Assembly (NCBI GenBank): GCA_022984795.1
Contig: JALIHJ010000053.1
Coordinates: forward strand, 69,501-133,500
Source of the DNA: Fabrea salina
Lineage: Eukaryota; Ciliophora; Heterotrichea; Heterotrichida; Fabreidae
DNA length: 64,000 nucleotides
Direction: 5' to 3'
Both the position numbers and the translations under genes were made by a program. Under the pieces are notes generated by a model. That model saw nothing but the letters and a program-made list of their open reading frames with translations. It was not told where the DNA came from and did not search any database. Positions 46,158 to 55,400 of the stretch are shown here, one piece after another (the stretch's first letter is position 1; every line of letters starts with the position of its first letter).

Positions 46158-48806
46158 ATGTCAGAAGAGAAAAATCCATTTGATTACTTAGAGTTGTCAG
46201 AAAACTCTACACTAGCATCTAACTCGCTTGAGTCCTCCGCCAAACAGGAACTAAAAACTTATTATCTGCACTTGAAGTGCTTGATGTGGAAACAATTCCT
46301 TGTGTTCCGTAGGAACCTTAAGTCCACTTTGTTCCAGTTGTTCACTCCGCTTTTCATATGCTTGTTTTTACTAATGTTGCAGGAAGTAGCCCAGATTTCT
46401 TTGAAGTCCATGGTTAACAAGCACCCGTCAACTGAGTCAATACAAAGAATTCCTAAGTGCTGGGGGTCGGGCTGCATAACTTTAGGAGTGGGCTTCACCA
46501 GTGGAAAAACTGACTGGACTGACTACGTCCTAAGTCACCTTGCAACCAACCAAAATCTCAAACTAGACTCTGATATTAAGGTTGTTGCTGAAAAGGATCC
46601 TATGGACTTAATCAATTACTTAATTGACCACCCCAACAAGACCCAGACTGCCGTGATTTTCTGCACAGGTTCGTTTGTGCTTCCAGACAATCCTGTATAC
46701 AACGGAACTATAGACTGCTCCGGAGGAAAATCAGAACTCACTGTTAACCTTTACAGCATTTTGACCAACAATAGTTTGGCTGGGCTAAGTTACCTAAGTC
46801 CTCCCAACGAACCTGCACCAATAGACTACTCTTCACTGGCGGTCAAAGTGGCTATTGACAACGCACTGATTTCCTACCACAACACTCGGAAGTCCCTTCC
46901 TGCTTCCGAAGTGGATGTTTCAGTCCAAAGGTACCCTACAGCAGCAAACAGGTACATAGAGGGGTACAACGTAGTGACTTCAGCAGGGGCTTTTTACTTC
47001 TTCATTCCTCCAATGGTTACTTTTGTGGTGGTGCTTATTGAAGTAGTTAGGGAAAAGGAGTACGGACTGAGGAATGGCCTTGCAGTTATAGGGCTGTCAT
47101 CAACTACTTACTGGCACAGTTGGTTTTTGACAGGAGTGGCTTTTTCTTTGATTGTAAGCACGAGTCTGATTATAAGTGGACTCATTTGTCAGTTTGAGCT
47201 CTTTTTGAACACTCCTTTTTTTATGATGACGTTGCTTTTCTTGACGTTTTCAATGTCTATGGTGATGCTGGGGTTCTTGATGTCAACTATTCTGAAAAGA
47301 ACCAAGTCAGCTTACACTGCTTCCTATGCTTTTATTTTAGTGGGGTTGGTGTTTCAATTCTTTTTTTCAAATGTGTCCATACTTTATCTTTTTTACTCGC
47401 CTAGAGTTCCTTGGTGGGTGGACTTAGTAAGGGTTGTTTTGACCCTTTACCCTCCTTTTAACTTTTCTAAAGCTTTTGGAGACATAGCTTCGGTAGCCTC
47501 AGAACACTACAGTGGGTACCAAAAAAGGTGGGTCAGTGGCAACGAGTATACTTGGAGTAGGTTCTTTTCTAAGATCCATGTTAGGTCAACTCACCCACAT
47601 TTCAACGCACCTTCTACAGCAGAGTCACTGGCTTACTTAGTGATGGACGCAGTGCTGATAGGGTTGGTGGGGTGGTACCTGGACCACGTGCTGCCGAGCA
47701 ACAGAGGGAGTGGAAAGCCTTTTTATTTCCCGTTTACAAAGAGTTACTGGAAAAGAAAAAAGGAACCTGCTCAAACTCCAGAGACTCAGGTTGTAGAAGC
47801 TTCTGATAAACCCGAGTTTGGAGTGAACCTAGAAAACCTAAACAAGGTCTACAGAAAGTACTCTTTTATGAAAAGCAAACAAGACCTCCACGCTGTGAAG
47901 AACCTTTCGCTCGAAATAGAGAAAAAGGAGTTGTTTACCTTACTAGGGCACAATGGAGCGGGAAAGTCAACTTTAATCAATATGCTCACTGGGCTGTTAA
48001 GTCCTACTTCAGGAAGTGCTAAGGTCTGTGGTTACGACTTGGTTAAAGAGATGGACTTTATTCGGAAACACTTAGGAGTGTGCCCACAACACGACATTTT
48101 GTGGGACGAGCTCACTGCAAAGGAGCACATAATTCTTTTTGGAAGGATCAAAGGCATGACAAAGGAAGAAATCGAGTCAGTACTTGAAGAAAAACTTAGC
48201 GAAGTCAACTTAACCGAAGTAGGAGACAACAAAGCAGGAACTTACAGTGGAGGAATGAAGAGAAGACTTTCAGTAGCACTTTCTGGAATAGGCAACCCCA
48301 AAATTATAATTCTAGACGAACCCACTACAGGCATGGACCCCCAAAACAAAAGGGACGTTTGGAAGCTTATAAAAAAGCTTAAGCAAAACAGAGTCATGAT
48401 TCTGACCACCCACTCTATGGAAGAAGCCGACGTCCTCAGCGACAGGATCTCTGTGATAGTGGATGGGGAACTTAAGTGCCTAGGCACTTCTCTATATTTA
48501 AAGAACAACTTCGGAGAGGGCTACCGCGTTACACTGATTACTAAGAACGTTGAAAGGGTGCTAGAAATAATTAAGGAAATAATCCCCAGCGGGAAGGTTC
48601 TGGACATCAGTGGAGGAAGCATTGTAGTTAGCATGAAACTAGACGAAATTTACGAAATCACCCGCTTTTTCCGAGTCATGGAAGGAAAGGAGAAGTCTGA
48701 ACTGGTAGAACTGATTGAAGACTGGGGACTGTCGCACACTACCTTAGAAGAGGTCTTTATGAAAGTAACTGGCAAAATCAATAACCTAAGAACTAATTCA
48801 GTTTAG
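46158..48806 (+). CDS. ABC transporter, A subfamily, half-size
   Basis: 882 residues: one membrane domain plus one nucleotide-binding domain, half the usual ABCA length. TM1 lies at about 57-77, a large extracytosolic loop (about 80-275, with cysteines CWGSGC) follows, then five further helices to about 500. The NBD has Walker A GHNGAGKSTLINML (about 597), the ABCA-type signature YSGGMKRRLSVAL (about 695), Walker B IIILDEPTTGMDP (about 715), and an H-loop TTHSMEEADVLSDR. Such half ABCA proteins dimerise and usually move lipids. The ATG follows AAATAA. Confidence 0.93.
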   Translation: MSEEKNPFDYLELSENSTLASNSLESSAKQELKTYYLHLKCLMWKQFLVFRRNLKSTLFQLFTPLFICLFLLMLQEVAQISLKSMVNKHPSTESIQRIPKCWGSGCITLGVGFTSGKTDWTDYVLSHLATNQNLKLDSDIKVVAEKDPMDLINYLIDHPNKTQTAVIFCTGSFVLPDNPVYNGTIDCSGGKSELTVNLYSILTNNSLAGLSYLSPPNEPAPIDYSSLAVKVAIDNALISYHNTRKSLPASEVDVSVQRYPTAANRYIEGYNVVTSAGAFYFFIPPMVTFVVVLIEVVREKEYGLRNGLAVIGLSSTTYWHSWFLTGVAFSLIVSTSLIISGLICQFELFLNTPFFMMTLLFLTFSMSMVMLGFLMSTILKRTKSAYTASYAFILVGLVFQFFFSNVSILYLFYSPRVPWWVDLVRVVLTLYPPFNFSKAFGDIASVASEHYSGYQKRWVSGNEYTWSRFFSKIHVRSTHPHFNAPSTAESLAYLVMDAVLIGLVGWYLDHVLPSNRGSGKPFYFPFTKSYWKRKKEPAQTPETQVVEASDKPEFGVNLENLNKVYRKYSFMKSKQDLHAVKNLSLEIEKKELFTLLGHNGAGKSTLINMLTGLLSPTSGSAKVCGYDLVKEMDFIRKHLGVCPQHDILWDELTAKEHIILFGRIKGMTKEEIESVLEEKLSEVNLTEVGDNKAGTYSGGMKRRLSVALSGIGNPKIIILDEPTTGMDPQNKRDVWKLIKKLKQNRVMILTTHSMEEADVLSDRISVIVDGELKCLGTSLYLKNNFGEGYRVTLITKNVERVLEIIKEIIPSGKVLDISGGSIVVSMKLDEIYEITRFFRVMEGKEKSELVELIEDWGLSHTTLEEVFMKVTGKINNLRTNSV

Positions 48807-48920
48807 TAAGTGAAGTAGCACTCACAATAATAGCTCTTTAAAGTCCCAGGTAGGCCTTTTAAAGTTACTAGCTGGTGGTTTTATGACATAGGTCTCAAAA
48901 ATGGGGTCCTTATAAAAAGA

Positions 48921-49274
48921 ATGGCAAAGCGAGAAAGAGAAGAGTTGCGCAGAGTGCTAGCAGAAGGATTGGATGCAGGAAACGAAGCAGTGTTTGGGTT
49001 CTTCTCACGTTTCGGGCGAGTAACAGGAATCAAATGGGTGGGCCGACGTGCTTGCATGGTAGAGTTTGAGACAGCTGCAAGTGCGGAAAAAGCACTTCAG
49101 TTGAACAACACGCGGCAGCCACCCCTTAACACATCATGCCTATCTATCAGCCAGGAAATGAATGCTTCCAAAAGGGCTCGTCACGCCCCTGGTTCTTATG
49201 TTGTTTTGGATCCACCTCGGTTCAATAACTTCCTGATTCCCGTCCTACCTCATTTTCTCTCTTGTAATCGATAA
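48921..49274 (+). CDS. Small RRM-like protein
   Basis: 117 residues. The first 80 resemble an RNA recognition motif (VFGFFSRFGRVTGIKWVGRRACMVEF, then a second helix AASAEKALQLNN), with RNP2 weak and RNP1 replaced by RRACMVEF. The tail is unremarkable. The ATG follows CTTATAAAAAGA, the clearest TATA-like sequence in the window. RNA binding is likely but unproven. A last-exon or edge effect is possible since the tail lacks features. Confidence 0.55.
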   Translation: MAKREREELRRVLAEGLDAGNEAVFGFFSRFGRVTGIKWVGRRACMVEFETAASAEKALQLNNTRQPPLNTSCLSISQEMNASKRARHAPGSYVVLDPPRFNNFLIPVLPHFLSCNR

Positions 49275-49355
49275 TTATTTCTCCTTTAGGAGATTACATT
49301 GGTTTGTTTATTAGTTCTTATATGAACTTCTAGGTGTAAAATTAATATTAATGGA

Positions 49356-49961
49356 TTAAAATATTTCACAGCACCTGGACTTTTTGGATTCTTTATAGAA
49401 TATTTTAGCCCTTGCACTTAGGTCTTCGCTTTTTTGCATTAAACTTTCTAGAGTTTGTCCTCTGACTATCACTCTGTTTAAAGTATCAGTTACTACTTCT
49501 AAAGTAGCATCTGTTTCTTCCAAAGCCCTTGCAATGGGGTCCTTCCGAGAAGGGTCTTTGTAGCTCTCGATGATCCCTTCTAGTTCTTTGAAGCTAAACT
49601 CTTGGTCTTTTGTAGTGGACTCTTTCCAAGTGTCTCCGTAGGAATTCCTGAATGCTTCTAGAGCCTGCCTTGCACAAGCAAAACCTATTCGTTTGGGGTA
49701 CTCTGCGTCACAAAACACAGCACATGCAAGACTGTCAGACTCCCTTATGACCAGTATTTCCATTCCTTGCTCCACCACAGAAGTCTTAGTCCCAGGGTTA
49801 CAGTACAAACTTAAAGTGCGCGCAAAAAACACACAAGTTTCCCATATAGTTTTTCTGTGAACTAGGTACTTTCTGGGGAACTTCTTAGCCCCACAAAGCA
49901 CACTGCCTACATCTTGGAAAGGTTCAGCACAAGAAACTAGGATGACTGCAAATACTTTCAT
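49356..49961 (-). CDS. YKT6: R-SNARE Ykt6
   Basis: 201 residues, normal length. An N-terminal longin domain ([10 protein letters not shown]...SLACAVFCDAEYPKRIGFACA) leads to a SNARE motif (DPIARALEETDATLEVVTDT...RGQTLESLMQKSEDLSARAKIFYK) with the zero-layer Arg (IVRGQTLE), and ends in CCEIF, the double-cysteine lipidation end in place of a membrane anchor. Ykt6 acts in ER-Golgi, endosomal and autophagic fusion. The ATG overlaps the TGA of the upstream gene (ATGA, 49958-49961), and the longin alignment leaves no room for a later start. Confidence 0.93.
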   Translation of the reverse strand: MKVFAVILVSCAEPFQDVGSVLCGAKKFPRKYLVHRKTIWETCVFFARTLSLYCNPGTKTSVVEQGMEILVIRESDSLACAVFCDAEYPKRIGFACARQALEAFRNSYGDTWKESTTKDQEFSFKELEGIIESYKDPSRKDPIARALEETDATLEVVTDTLNRVIVRGQTLESLMQKSEDLSARAKIFYKESKKSRCCEIF

Positions 49962-51409
49962 TTAACTAATTCTTTAAGAATCCTCAGTAAGTTTTCTTCA
50001 TTAAAAGGTAGAGTGATGAGCTGAACTCCTGAGTGGAGTTCTGTAGAGTAGTTGTAGTTCTCAGCTGGCATTTTTTCAGTGAAGTCTAGGCACACTGAGG
50101 GAAAGCCAAGAACTGAAGCTATTGAAAAGTAAATGACTTGCTGGACAGTTAGTGCTTCATTAGCTTCTAAAATGCTTGAGAAGCTAAAAGGCACTATTAA
50201 GGCTTCTAAGCCTTGTTCTTTCCAAATGTTTATGATTCTTTGTCTGTAGCTTTTAAGTGACTTAAGGTGCTTAGAATAGTACTTAGTGGAAAGCTTAGTG
50301 AAAGACCCCGGCTGCAATGATTCTAAGTCTTTGGAGGTTTTTTCTTTGGCCCAAGAAGCCAGTTTTTTAACTGGTTTAGGCATTAACTTTTCCAGTAAGC
50401 CTTTTTGCTTTTTAATTGAGTTGGTTGACAAAATGATTGCTAGTGCATTTAAAGTCATGCTTTCAAGGAACTCAAAGTTAATTCCAATAACTTGATAGTC
50501 TAAGTTAGTCAACTTAGCAATACCTTGGTGCATTACTTTTTGGAACCTAAAAGGAACAAGGTGGTCAGGGTGTTCTTGCACAAAGCCAACTCTGAGTGCT
50601 TTAGGTTGTAACTTCCAAACTACACAGGAGTCTTCGCACAAAGTCCTGATTACCTTGTTTAAGTCTTTAACTCGACTGCATATTAAAGCGCACTGAGACT
50701 TGATTCCTAAGGTTTCTTGGAAGTCAAAAACTCTAGAAGAACAGCAACTAGCTACTCCACAGATTCCTGCTGCTTGCTTAACTTCCCCAAAGTGTTCCAG
50801 TGAGACTGCTGCAAAAGCACAGTCCAGCTGAACAAGCAAAACGCACGAAGGAATAGGTCCTGTCACAGAACTTCTAGACCTTCTGGTGCTTTGTGCAATG
50901 ACTACTGCACCTTTGGCTTTGAGCAAACTAATAAAAGAGGGAACTTTAGAAAGCCTTTGGTCTATGATTACAGGCACTCCGTGTAAAGAAGACCTGGGTT
51001 TTTGGGTATCTAGTTCTTTTTGCAGAGTTTGGGCTTCACTAAGTGACTCTTCAAGGTTTACCTCAGATACTAAGTCATAGGGACTTGTTTTTAGTTTGTG
51101 CAAGTAAGTAACTACTAAGTCCTGCACACTAACTTGTTTGGTGCAAAGTAAGTGCCTGAGTTTTTTAAGTGTTAACTCAGAAAGAACTGAAAGCAACTCT
51201 GAGTTAAAACCTGAAACTCTTTGCAAGTTAACTTGAAGCCTTTCTCTTTTTTTTCTTAGTCTTTTTTGCTTTCTTTTTGCTTTTCTTAGTTTCGATTTGT
51301 GCCTTAAATGAGTCTTTACAGAAGCACCGATTGCAAAGCAACCAAAGAAGGTGATAAGTCCTGACTTTGCTGACTTTTTAAGGGACTTTAAGTCTAGGTT
51401 ATGCCACAT
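49958..51409 (-). CDS. FAAH-like amidase, catalytic residues lost
   Basis: 483 residues. An N-terminal hydrophobic segment ([15 protein letters not shown]) and a very basic stretch ([18 protein letters not shown]) precede an amidase-signature fold closest to fatty acid amide hydrolase: [40 protein letters not shown] and a C-terminal [19 protein letters not shown] like VGLPVAVQCVALPW. The catalytic triad is gone. The Lys of GVPVSLKE is Asp here, the GGSSGGE loop is missing, and the Ser of GGSIRFP is Glu. It is therefore probably a pseudoenzyme, perhaps lipid-binding. It starts 11 nt from the divergent ArfGAP gene and ends overlapping YKT6 by 4 nt. Confidence 0.75.
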   Translation of the reverse strand: MWHNLDLKSLKKSAKSGLITFFGCFAIGASVKTHLRHKSKLRKAKRKQKRLRKKRERLQVNLQRVSGFNSELLSVLSELTLKKLRHLLCTKQVSVQDLVVTYLHKLKTSPYDLVSEVNLEESLSEAQTLQKELDTQKPRSSLHGVPVIIDQRLSKVPSFISLLKAKGAVVIAQSTRRSRSSVTGPIPSCVLLVQLDCAFAAVSLEHFGEVKQAAGICGVASCCSSRVFDFQETLGIKSQCALICSRVKDLNKVIRTLCEDSCVVWKLQPKALRVGFVQEHPDHLVPFRFQKVMHQGIAKLTNLDYQVIGINFEFLESMTLNALAIILSTNSIKKQKGLLEKLMPKPVKKLASWAKEKTSKDLESLQPGSFTKLSTKYYSKHLKSLKSYRQRIINIWKEQGLEALIVPFSFSSILEANEALTVQQVIYFSIASVLGFPSVCLDFTEKMPAENYNYSTELHSGVQLITLPFNEENLLRILKELVK

Positions 51410-51420
51410 TTATTATAAAG
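51410..51420. promoter_or_regulatory. 11-nt divergent spacer
   Basis: TTATTATAAAG lies between opposed ATGs. Read on either strand it gives a TATAA/AATAA-type sequence directly before the start (CTTTATAATAA-ATG on minus, TTATTATAAAG-ATG on plus). Confidence 0.6.
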
Positions 51421-52410
51421 ATGTCTGCTTGGGAAGTTTTTAGACAACTCCAACAAGACAGAGAAAACACCAGGTGTGTAGACTGCGGACGAGTTGGCCC
51501 TCAGTGGGCTTCAGTCAACTTAGGCATATTTATATGCCTGGAATGCTCTGGAAAGCACAGGGGACTAGGAGTCCACATATCGTTTGTGCGCTCTGTAAGC
51601 ATGGACTCGTGGTCACCCCAGCAACTCCATTTCATGACTACAGGGGGAAATGCACGTTTCAAGCAGTTCTTAGAGAACTACAACTTTCCTCCTACCATGA
51701 CGATTGAGTCTAAGTACTACTCCAAAGCTGTGGAGTACTACAGACAAGCCCTCAAAGCCCACACTGAAAACAGACAAGTTACTGCAGAACCTCCTTCTTT
51801 GAACGAAGGACTCCAGCCCTTTTCGGCCCTTCCTCCTCCTAGTTTCAACTACACTTCTGATATAAGGCCTATGCCCTCTAGACAACAAGAACAGAGTTGG
51901 TGGGGAGGCCTTTTGGAAACTGATGACTCCAGTTGGTTCGGCAAGATCAAAGGCACCGCAGGTAGTTTAATAGGGGCCTCTGTGGAAGCAGGCAGCAGGC
52001 TTGTTGAATCGGTGCAAGAAGCAGACTCCTGGAGGAACATAACAGACAAAGGACTAAATGCCTTAGGCACAGTAGGACAACTAGCCTACGAAGGAGCTAC
52101 TAATGTGTACAACAAAATTAAAGGCCAGGAAACCAGTGTGCACTACGCTCCAATGGACAGTTACAGTGCAAGACTTAACCAAGAAAGTTACAGGTTTGAA
52201 GAACCTGCAAGGTTCAGAGGAAACTACCAACCCCCTTCAGCTAACAGTTTGCCTACAAGGACTTACCCCTCTGAACCCTCTAGACAAGAAAGGAACCTTT
52301 TTGGTCCTAAGTACACTCAATCCGACTTGCTATTTGAAATGGAACCCCAAACACAACCTCAAACACAACCTCAAACCTACGAAGAATCTCCAGACTTACT
52401 TACTGGTTAA
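51421..52410 (+). CDS. ArfGAP1-type Arf GTPase-activating protein
   Basis: 329 residues. The ArfGAP zinc finger is complete: [17 protein letters not shown], then [14 protein letters not shown] with the arginine finger in KHRGLG, followed by [14 protein letters not shown]. The middle (about 160-230) holds amphipathic, Ser/Thr/Gly-rich segments ([20 protein letters not shown]) like the ALPS lipid-packing sensors of ArfGAP1, so Golgi membranes are the likely site. The C-terminus ends in a QTQPQTQPQ repeat from a 12-nt tandem. Stop is 8 nt from the stop of the convergent IP3-receptor gene. Confidence 0.92.
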   Translation: MSAWEVFRQLQQDRENTRCVDCGRVGPQWASVNLGIFICLECSGKHRGLGVHISFVRSVSMDSWSPQQLHFMTTGGNARFKQFLENYNFPPTMTIESKYYSKAVEYYRQALKAHTENRQVTAEPPSLNEGLQPFSALPPPSFNYTSDIRPMPSRQQEQSWWGGLLETDDSSWFGKIKGTAGSLIGASVEAGSRLVESVQEADSWRNITDKGLNALGTVGQLAYEGATNVYNKIKGQETSVHYAPMDSYSARLNQESYRFEEPARFRGNYQPPSANSLPTRTYPSEPSRQERNLFGPKYTQSDLLFEMEPQTQPQTQPQTYEESPDLLTG

Positions 52411-52418
52411 TGCTAAAA

Positions 52419-55400
52419 TTAAGTGCTTTTTAAAGACAGTTGGGCTAAGTCAGACAGTCTTTGAATTTGGGTTTTGAAGTACTCGAAGAGTTCAGGTTCT
52501 TCTTCTTGGTCTTCATTCAAACTTAAAGACGAAGTAGGAAAGAACTTAGTGTCAGCTATTTCTATTCTTTCTTTGACAAACTTTTCAGCTCCGTTGCACT
52601 CCTCTATGGGTTTCTGTCTGATGTATATTATAAAAGCTAAGTAAGCAAATGCGTTGTGCTCCACGTTCAAGTGGCTATTCCAGTCAATTTTCTGCACTTC
52701 GAACTGGAACTTCTTTTTACCACAGATCAAGCAGTTTTCTCTCATGTCAGTGAGTTTGGCGTTTTTTCTGTCCCTCAACTCTGCAAATGTGTCAATGATT
52801 ATACCAAATATAATGTTGGTAATGATCACAATTATCAAAATAAAGAACAAGTTGTCAAAGGTAATCCGAGCCCAGTAGTCTTGGTTTTTAGTTGCCTGAC
52901 CAATCCAGTCGCCTATGCCTCCACCTGCTCTAAAGCCCACTATCAAAGTTGAAGTGAAGCAGTCAAGCAATGAGCCACAGTAAGTGTTCATCTGTGCATC
53001 GTCACTATCAGCCAAGTAGTAGTCTGGAAAGTAAGCAAAGGCCACCACTGAAAACATGTACACCAGTATAACCCCAAATACCATAGTTCTCAGCAACTGG
53101 GAGTAGTTGAGAGTTATAGAGTTAAGGATGTTCACTAAGTCCTGGCTTCTTTTTATCACGTCAAGCAGCAGCACTGTGTAAAGCAAAGGCCACCTCCAAG
53201 CAAGTGCTGAGATCAGTAAGTAAACTAAGTTGTAAAAGTTGTTTCTGTCTAGAAAACAAATAGAAAAGAACTCTCCAAGCATAAACTTGTTTTTAGTTGA
53301 GGTTTGTTCAATTCCAATCTGCTCCATCAAAACTGTTCCAGACAGTCTTTCATAAGAGTCACTGAAGCTTCCTGTATTTCCGGACTCATTGCGCTTTTTG
53401 TAAGAAATCACAGGGTAGTACTCAACTATGTAGAAAAAATATATCATAAAGGCAAGAAGCACCTGAATGGCTGCAAAAGGAGTCATTAAGGTGTAGAAAC
53501 CACCGTAAGTGAACTTCCAGCTCCCAGTGTTTCCTGACTCGTGTTCTACTGAAAACAGCATAAGCAAGTTAAGAACCACTACAAGGAAATAAGAAAAGTC
53601 AGCGTAAACTCTCCACTTACAAGCAAGGTCGTCAATTAAAGGGTACCTGGCAAGTTTTTGTTGGTGCTTCATTTCTACTTGGTACACTTTGGTGTTGTTG
53701 AGGAAGTCTTCTAGTTTTTCTTGGTAAGTGGTTCTTTGAATGTCGAGTACAAGGTTGTTTCTGGAGGCTTTGCTTATGTACTTACACATAAAAGGCACTC
53801 TGAAGTAAGACTTAATCAACTGGCCGTTGTTGTTGATTTCCACAAAAGAAATGTTGGCTGAGTAAAACTTGTAAGCTTCGTGGGCTTCGTTTTGTGCTCT
53901 TTGAGTGTAGAAACTGCTAGGATTCACAGTAATTCTAAGGTAGTAGCAAAAGTTCTTGACTCCGCGGACTAAACTGTCTTTGAAGTTTTCTTTGTCGCGC
54001 ATTTCTTCCATTTCAGCTACTCCTTTTTGTATGTTTTGCATTTCGTTTTGGCCTATTAGTTCTTCGTTGTCTTCAAAGGCGCCTGAGTAAGCTAGTTTGG
54101 GTTGGTAACTGTGGAGAGTCAAAATCAAGATGTAGATGTCAAACCCTACTTCTATGAATTTAGAGTCTTCTTCAGTGATGGCAGTTTTAAGTTCTAAAGG
54201 ATCCAGGAGCCAGTAAGACTTGCCTTGGTTTTCTTGGTAAATAACTTCTTCTCTGCCTTGGATTCTTTTGCTCCAAATAGAGTTAGCGTGGGTCTTCATC
54301 AAACTAAAGTTGATTTCTTCAAACATTACTTTGTAGATCTTTTTGTTGTTGTGGCCTTCTGTTAGGGTTTTTAGGAACTTAACAGCTTCACTAAATATAA
54401 GTATGTAGGTCCCAGGCAATTCATTTACACAGTCCACGTCAATAAGCCAGTTAATGAACCTAAAGAGTCTTCTACGGTTGCCAAAGAACTCTTGGTTCTT
54501 CAAGCAGGGTCCTGTGCACATATCAATCAGTGTTTTGAATCCTTGACTGGCTAGTTGGCAGACTTCGTTCGGCTCTTTGGAAGGGTCTTTTAGAACACCG
54601 AGGTTTTTAAAACTTTCCATAAAAAGAGAAAGTTGCTGCACTAAGTCCACATTGGCTTTATCAGGGTCTAAGTTTTGGGTTCCTAAAAAGTTTTGGAAAG
54701 GCAGGTAGCAGTTGTCACAGCAAAGCTGCAGAAAACGGATAATTTTGCAGGTGAGTTCTGGGTCTCCGGGTTCTGAGTGGTTGACTGACTTAATTTCTGG
54801 AAGGTTTCCGACAGTTCTTAGAGTGACGATTCTAGTATTGACTTTTTGGATTTCTTTTTGCTTGCCAAACAAGTAGTCACTAGTTTCCTTTATCTTTTCT
54901 TTGAAGAATATAAAAACTCCAAAGTAGTTTTCATTAGTTTTCAAGTAATTCAGTAAGTGGTCCTTGACAAAGGGGTTGTTGTTGAGCAGAATTGTGTTGA
55001 GTAACTGCAAAGCCTTTTTCACAAGTATTTTGGGGTTGCTTTTGTTTAAGAAAGACAATGCCATTTCCATGATTCTGCCTTCAGTGTAGACTCTTTGAAT
55101 AACTTCAATTCTTTTGGAGCTTTCTGGGTTGCTCATTTCGATTTTAAGCAGGTACTTAAGTACTTGCAAGAAGTATATTTGGTTGGTGTTGTCTCTGAAA
55201 GCTACTTTTAAGTTCTCCAGTACTTCCTGCATAAAGCTGTAGCTTCTAGTTAGGTTTTTGTCAAAAATAAGTGACTTTACTTTTTTGAATAACTCAATTG
55301 TTTCGTTTTTAGTTTCTTGTTCAGATAAGGACTGGAGTTGGTTGACTTGGTCTTGGAACCACTTGTTAATGTCTACTTCTTGCAAAGTAGTTTCGGACAG

